A DNA stretch of 8,101 nt, from the NCBI GenBank assembly GCA_900765705.1, contig CAAFSR010000264.1, forward strand, positions 1 through 8,101. Reading direction: 5' to 3'. Positions 5,350 to 8,101 of this stretch are shown here, one piece after another (position 1 is the stretch's first letter; each line of letters begins with the position of its first letter). This stretch comes from an uncultured Faecalibacterium sp. GTDB lineage: Bacteria; Bacillota; Clostridia; Oscillospirales; Ruminococcaceae. The notes beneath the pieces are model-generated. The model saw nothing but the letters and a program-made list of their open reading frames with translations. It was not told the origin of the DNA and did not search any database. Both the position numbers and the translations under genes were made by a program.

Positions 5350-6516
5350 TTACATGATCTCCTGATACAGCTTGCGTGCGTCGTCGGCGGTAACGGGGCG
5401 CATATTGTTCACCAGCAGGCGCTGTACCTGCATACCGGCGTTTACCAGACCTTCCAGATCCTCGGCAGGTACGCCGAACTCCTTGAGGCTGGTGGGGATG
5501 TCCAGATGCTTGACGATGTGCTCCAGACGGGCGATCATCCATGCAGTCTTTTCCTCCACGGTGGTGCAGGTCTTTTCCTCGTGGCAGCAGCGGTCGTAGG
5601 CGGCAGCCAGACGCTCGCGCACGGCGGGGTGCTCGCTGTTGAAGCGCATGACCGGTGCCAGCAGGATGGCGTTGGACACGCCGTGTGCAATGTGGTACTT
5701 GCCGCCCAGCGGGTAGCTCAGTGCGTGCACGGCGGTGGTGCCGGAGGCGGTAATGGCCAGACCGCCGTAGTAGGCTGCGATCTGCATCCGGTTCTTCTCG
5801 GCCATAGCCTCGGGGTCATCGCAGGCCTTTTCGATGTTGTTCAGGATCAGGTCCAAGCCTTCCAGTGCGTACAGGTCGCTGAAGGGGTTGGCCTTGTTGC
5901 TGGTAAAGCACTCGATGCAGTGTGCCAGCGCATCCACGCCGGTAGCGGCTGCGATCTTGCGGGGCAGGTTCTTGATCATGCGGGCGTCCAGAATGACGTA
6001 GTCCGCGATCATGTTCTCGTTGACGATGCCCACCTTCAGTTCCTTTTCGGGCACCGCCACGATGGCGTTGGGGGTGACCTCGGCGCCGGTACCGGCGGTG
6101 GTGGGGATCAGCACGATGGGCACGCACTTCTGTGCCATGCCGGGGTTATCCAGCAGCTCCTTCACGCCGTAGGCGTCGGTCACCAGCACGCTGGCCAGCT
6201 TGGCAGCGTCCATCACAGAGCCGCCGCCGCAGGCCACGATCAGGTCTGCACCGGATACCTTGAACTCGTCCACCAGCTTCTGCACAGCCATGTAGCTGGG
6301 CTCCGGGGGCAGCTCGTCCAGCACATAGTACTCTGCGCCGGAGGCCTTGACGGCCTCTTCCGGCAGGGCAAACAGGCCTGCGCCCTCAATGCCTTTATCG
6401 GTGAACATGGCTACCTTTTTTGCGCCGCGCGCCTTGATGATGGCGGTGATATTGTCCATGGCATTCTCGCCGCCGTAAACGGCGTGCGGCATTTTAAGAT
6501 TGTACTGGGTCAGCAT
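5350..6516 (-). CDS. Iron-containing alcohol dehydrogenase (group III)
   Basis: A complete 388-residue NAD(P)H-dependent, Fe2+-type alcohol dehydrogenase, probably cytosolic. The N-terminal dinucleotide-binding half has GGGSVMD (97-103) and PTTAGTGAE (138-146). The C-terminal helical half carries the metal ligands D195 and H199 (GVDALAHCIE), H264 (AVHALSYPLGG) and H278 (IAHGVSN), all intact. Members interconvert short-chain or sugar-derived aldehydes or ketones with alcohols; the substrate cannot be read from sequence. Between a sugar-acid aldolase (20 bp downstream) and a sugar-acid kinase, reduction of the aldolase's aldehyde product is the simplest role. The frame also has a TTG at 6523-6525, but that touches the Shine-Dalgarno sequence; the ATG at 6514-6516 has AGGAGG (6526-6531) at 9 nt and is clearly the start. 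Confidence 0.93.
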   Translation of the reverse strand: MLTQYNLKMPHAVYGGENAMDNITAIIKARGAKKVAMFTDKGIEGAGLFALPEEAVKASGAEYYVLDELPPEPSYMAVQKLVDEFKVSGADLIVACGGGSVMDAAKLASVLVTDAYGVKELLDNPGMAQKCVPIVLIPTTAGTGAEVTPNAIVAVPEKELKVGIVNENMIADYVILDARMIKNLPRKIAAATGVDALAHCIECFTSNKANPFSDLYALEGLDLILNNIEKACDDPEAMAEKNRMQIAAYYGGLAITASGTTAVHALSYPLGGKYHIAHGVSNAILLAPVMRFNSEHPAVRERLAAAYDRCCHEEKTCTTVEEKTAWMIARLEHIVKHLDIPTSLKEFGVPAEDLEGLVNAGMQVQRLLVNNMRPVTADDARKLYQEIM

Positions 6517-6525
6517 ACTGATCAA

Positions 6526-6531
6526 CCTCCT
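6526..6531 (-). promoter_or_regulatory. Ribosome binding site fixing the alcohol dehydrogenase start
   Basis: AGGAGG on the minus strand, 9 nt before ATG 6516 and directly abutting an in-frame TTG, which therefore cannot be the start. Confidence 0.88.
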
Positions 6532-6579
6532 GAATGATGCTTTGCTCTATAAAAAGGATGAAAGTTCCGAAAAGCTTTT

Positions 6580-7740
6580 TCAGCGGCTCTGGGCTGCGGT
6601 GGGGTTATACAGGCCCACGGTCTCCCGCTTTGTGCCCAGAACGTCCTGCTCCGAGAAACGGACGTACTTGATGCCCTGCCGGGTGCGGGCGGCGTAGGCC
6701 AGATGCAGCATACCGTCCCGGCTCTGCATCAGGTAGGGGTACTCGTACTGCTTGTTGTTGGTCTTGTTCTCGTCGCCCATGTAGCCCTCGCCGCGTTCCA
6801 TCCAGCGGATGATGGGGAAGGTAACGCCGCCGTCCTCCGAGAGCGCCACTGCCACCGGGCAGCGCAGGCCGGGCCATGCAGCCTTGCCGGGCACGGGGTT
6901 CGGGGTGCAGGTGGGGTTATAGGCAATGGCGATGCGGCCGCTCTGCAGCTTGACCGCGCTGATGCTGGAGTTGTTGTTGGGCAGCGGAGTGGGTGCAGGC
7001 ACCGTCCACGTTTCGCCCCAGTCAAAGGACTCGCTGCGGTGGATGCGGTAGGCCTCGCGGTTGCGCATAAAGGCCACCAGATGCCCCGGCTCCAGCTCGA
7101 TGACATTGGCGTGGACGTGGCCGTTGCTGCCGGGCATCATGACCATGCGCCAAGTTTTGCCCTCATCGTCCGAGATGCGGAAGGCGGTGGGGTCGCCGGA
7201 AAGGCCCTCGGCAGAGTCGGTGCACAGCCAGTTGGCAAAGATCCAGCGGCCATTGGACAGCACCTGAATGGGCTGACGGCAGAAGGTACCCTCCTCCGGG
7301 AACACGGTGGTGTAAGCGCCCCACGTTTTGCCGCCGTCGGTGCTCTTCTGGCAGCGCACCACGGCGGTGAACTGCATATTGTCCTTGCCCTCCACGCGGT
7401 CCAGTTGGGCGGTGTACATGGCCCACACAGCGTTATCCGGGCCGTAGAACAGCGAGGGGTTCTGTTCGCTGCGGGTGGGGTCGCCGGAGATATCCACCGG
7501 CTCCAGCCACTTGGTGCCGTCGTGCGGCAGCACCGAGCAGATGATGTGCACATCTGCGCTGCCCTCGTAAGTACCGGCGAACCAGCAGCACAGCAGATCG
7601 CCGTTCGGCAGCTCCACCATGGCGGGTGCGTGGGCGGTGGGCCAGCCGCCGGTGGGCAGCAGGGCCTCCAGCGTGCCCATCTCCTCGTTCTCGTACACAG
7701 TGCCGTCCCATGTCAGGCCGGGCAGTTTTGCATAGGTCAT
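6580..7740 (-). CDS. Cytosolic sialidase-like BNR/Asp-box beta-propeller (COG4692 type)
   Basis: A complete 386-residue six-bladed sialidase-fold protein with no signal peptide or membrane segment. Four Asp boxes (S-x-D-x-G-x-T-W/F) lie at 133-140, 190-197, 238-245 and 301-308. Other family blocks are HAPAMVELPNGDL (37-49), ending in AGTYEG (55-60), NPSLF (94-98), NNNSSISAVKLQSGR (255-269) and YEYPYL (332-337) followed by DGMLHLAY (342-349). These match the 'predicted neuraminidase' group rather than classical GH33: the FRIP motif of the first catalytic Arg is missing. Arginines that could form an anion-binding site include R90, R155 and R226, but I cannot align them safely. Predicted role: glycosidase or related enzyme acting on an acidic sugar inside the cell. 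Its place between the acid-sugar kinase and Fe-ADH genes (63 bp gaps on both sides) ties it to the same pathway. ATG has AAGGAG (7748-7753) at 7 nt. Confidence 0.85.
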   Translation of the reverse strand: MTYAKLPGLTWDGTVYENEEMGTLEALLPTGGWPTAHAPAMVELPNGDLLCCWFAGTYEGSADVHIICSVLPHDGTKWLEPVDISGDPTRSEQNPSLFYGPDNAVWAMYTAQLDRVEGKDNMQFTAVVRCQKSTDGGKTWGAYTTVFPEEGTFCRQPIQVLSNGRWIFANWLCTDSAEGLSGDPTAFRISDDEGKTWRMVMMPGSNGHVHANVIELEPGHLVAFMRNREAYRIHRSESFDWGETWTVPAPTPLPNNNSSISAVKLQSGRIAIAYNPTCTPNPVPGKAAWPGLRCPVAVALSEDGGVTFPIIRWMERGEGYMGDENKTNNKQYEYPYLMQSRDGMLHLAYAARTRQGIKYVRFSEQDVLGTKRETVGLYNPTAAQSR

Positions 7741-7766
7741 GGTCGTTCTCCTTCTGTTATGTTTAT

Positions 7767-7803
7767 CTTCCGTTCCAGCCGCAGGGGCTGTCTGCTTCCG
7801 TTC
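7767..7803 (-). repeat. Hairpin flanked by 9-bp direct repeats in the kinase/propeller gap
   Basis: CTTCCGTTC occurs at 7767-7775 and again at 7795-7803, directly next to the kinase stop codon. Between them CAGCC (7776-7780) pairs with GGCTG (7786-7790) around a 5-nt loop. There is no U-tract. In the operon mRNA this would be a small intercistronic stem-loop before the propeller RBS; possible roles are message processing or chance. Confidence 0.45.
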
Positions 7804-8101
7804 TCAATGCTTTGCAATGCGGTCTGCCAGCTCCACCAGCAGATCCTCCTGCCCGAAGCCGCCGGACTTGGTGATCACATAGCGGGTGCGCCCCTGATAG
7901 GTGAACCGCGCCAGCACGATGCCGCTTTCCAGCTCGCACACCGGCTCCAGCTCCCGTGCGCCCACGCTGTTCATGCACTGCAGCAGGGTGTCGCCGCCGG
8001 TCAGCAGCAGGGTGCCCAGATGTTCGCTGCCAAACAGCGCCCCGAACATCTGCCCGACGCTGCCGGCAATGCCCACCCGCAGGCCGTCCAGATCGATGCC
8101 G
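7804..8101 (-). CDS. C-terminal part of a four-carbon acid-sugar kinase (DUF1537 family; partial at right edge)
   Basis: The last 98 codons are visible; the gene continues beyond the window (family length is about 420-470 residues). The segment is the nucleotide-binding C-terminal domain of the DUF1537/OtnK-DtnK-DenK family: LLLTGGDTLLQCM with the conserved TGGDT, then ELEPVCELESGI, then VITKSGGFGQEDLL with the conserved KSGGFG. These kinases phosphorylate the terminal hydroxyl of C4 acids such as D-erythronate, D-threonate, L-threonate or 3-oxo-tetronate with ATP. The substrate-binding N-terminal domain is outside the window, so specificity is unknown. A GTG at 8074-8076 is internal, since the open frame continues to the edge with matching family sequence. 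It is the first visible gene of the catabolic operon, followed after 63 bp by the propeller; a PdxA-type partner four genes downstream supports a tetronate kinase role. Confidence 0.9.
   Translation of the reverse strand, partial: GIDLDGLRVGIAGSVGQMFGALFGSEHLGTLLLTGGDTLLQCMNSVGARELEPVCELESGIVLARFTYQGRTRYVITKSGGFGQEDLLVELADRIAKH

Noticed and set aside
3397..5365. Plus-strand open frames of about 350 codons opposite the pdxA-like and aldolase genes
   Set aside because: Shadows of genes with complete catalytic motifs on the minus strand; no independent features.
5506..6537. Plus-strand 343-codon frame opposite the alcohol dehydrogenase
   Set aside because: Shadow frame rich in Val, His and Gly, with no motif; the minus strand carries the intact metal-binding set.
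6517..6579. Possible internal promoter before the alcohol dehydrogenase (TATAGA on the minus strand)
   Set aside because: No acceptable -35 box at 16-18 bp; the AAAAGCTTTT palindrome there is short and A/T-rich.
3316..8101. Sialic-acid catabolism operon (aldolase as N-acetylneuraminate lyase, propeller as sialidase)
   Set aside because: No ManNAc kinase, epimerase or nagA/nagB genes are visible, the aldolase loop is GTNGE rather than the GSTGE of NAL, and the kinase/PdxA pair has no place in that pathway. It cannot be fully excluded from one window.
1..8101. CRISPR arrays, tRNA/rRNA genes, insertion sequences, defence systems
   Set aside because: No repeat-spacer pattern, cloverleaf sequence, transposase or nuclease motif was seen on either strand.

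Overview
The window reads as an accessory metabolic locus from a fairly GC-rich Gram-positive anaerobe. Genes are around 60% GC, translation starts are preceded by strong AAGGAG/GGAGG sites 7-11 nt upstream, intrinsic terminators are canonical, and gene order is compact and unidirectional. The proteins look like those of gut Oscillospiraceae (Faecalibacterium/Gemmiger-like). That assignment is inferred from style and family resemblance, not from a marker gene. Eight of the nine genes lie on the minus strand. The exception is the 3' end of an unidentified plus-strand gene at the left edge, which meets the minus-strand genes at a shared bidirectional terminator.

Right block (8101 down to 3316, minus strand). 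This is a five-gene operon entering from the right edge, in transcription order: the C-terminal part of a four-carbon acid-sugar kinase (DUF1537 family), a BNR/Asp-box sialidase-like beta-propeller without signal peptide, an iron-dependent alcohol dehydrogenase, a Schiff-base aldolase of the DHDPS/NAL superfamily, and a PdxA-family dehydrogenase. The operon ends in a hairpin terminator at 3242-3275. Its promoter and any dedicated regulator lie outside the window.

Middle (2982-3315). A gene-free stretch of 334 bp holds that terminator and then an AT-rich control region (about 34% GC over 3061-3240). The control region has a well-formed minus-strand sigma-A-type promoter (3072-3100), two families of direct repeats, a small palindrome and a leader hairpin.

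Left block (2981 down to 268, minus strand). This is a second transcription unit: an SLC13/ion-transporter-superfamily permease, a small VOC-fold protein and a CaCA-family Na+/Ca2+ antiporter, ending at the shared terminator.

Working model (inference). The right operon degrades a 2-keto-3-deoxy sugar acid. The aldolase would release pyruvate plus an aldehyde, the Fe-ADH would reduce the aldehyde, and the kinase plus PdxA-type enzyme would turn the resulting C4 acid into DHAP and CO2. A C7 substrate makes the carbon, redox and stereochemistry close. The plant rhamnogalacturonan-II sugar Dha (3-deoxy-D-lyxo-2-heptulosaric acid) would give pyruvate plus a threuronate that reduces to D-threonate, a known substrate type of DUF1537 kinase/PdxA2 pairs. 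The propeller could then be the ketosidase that frees the sugar, and the permease a dicarboxylate importer. No enzyme specificity can be proved from sequence alone.
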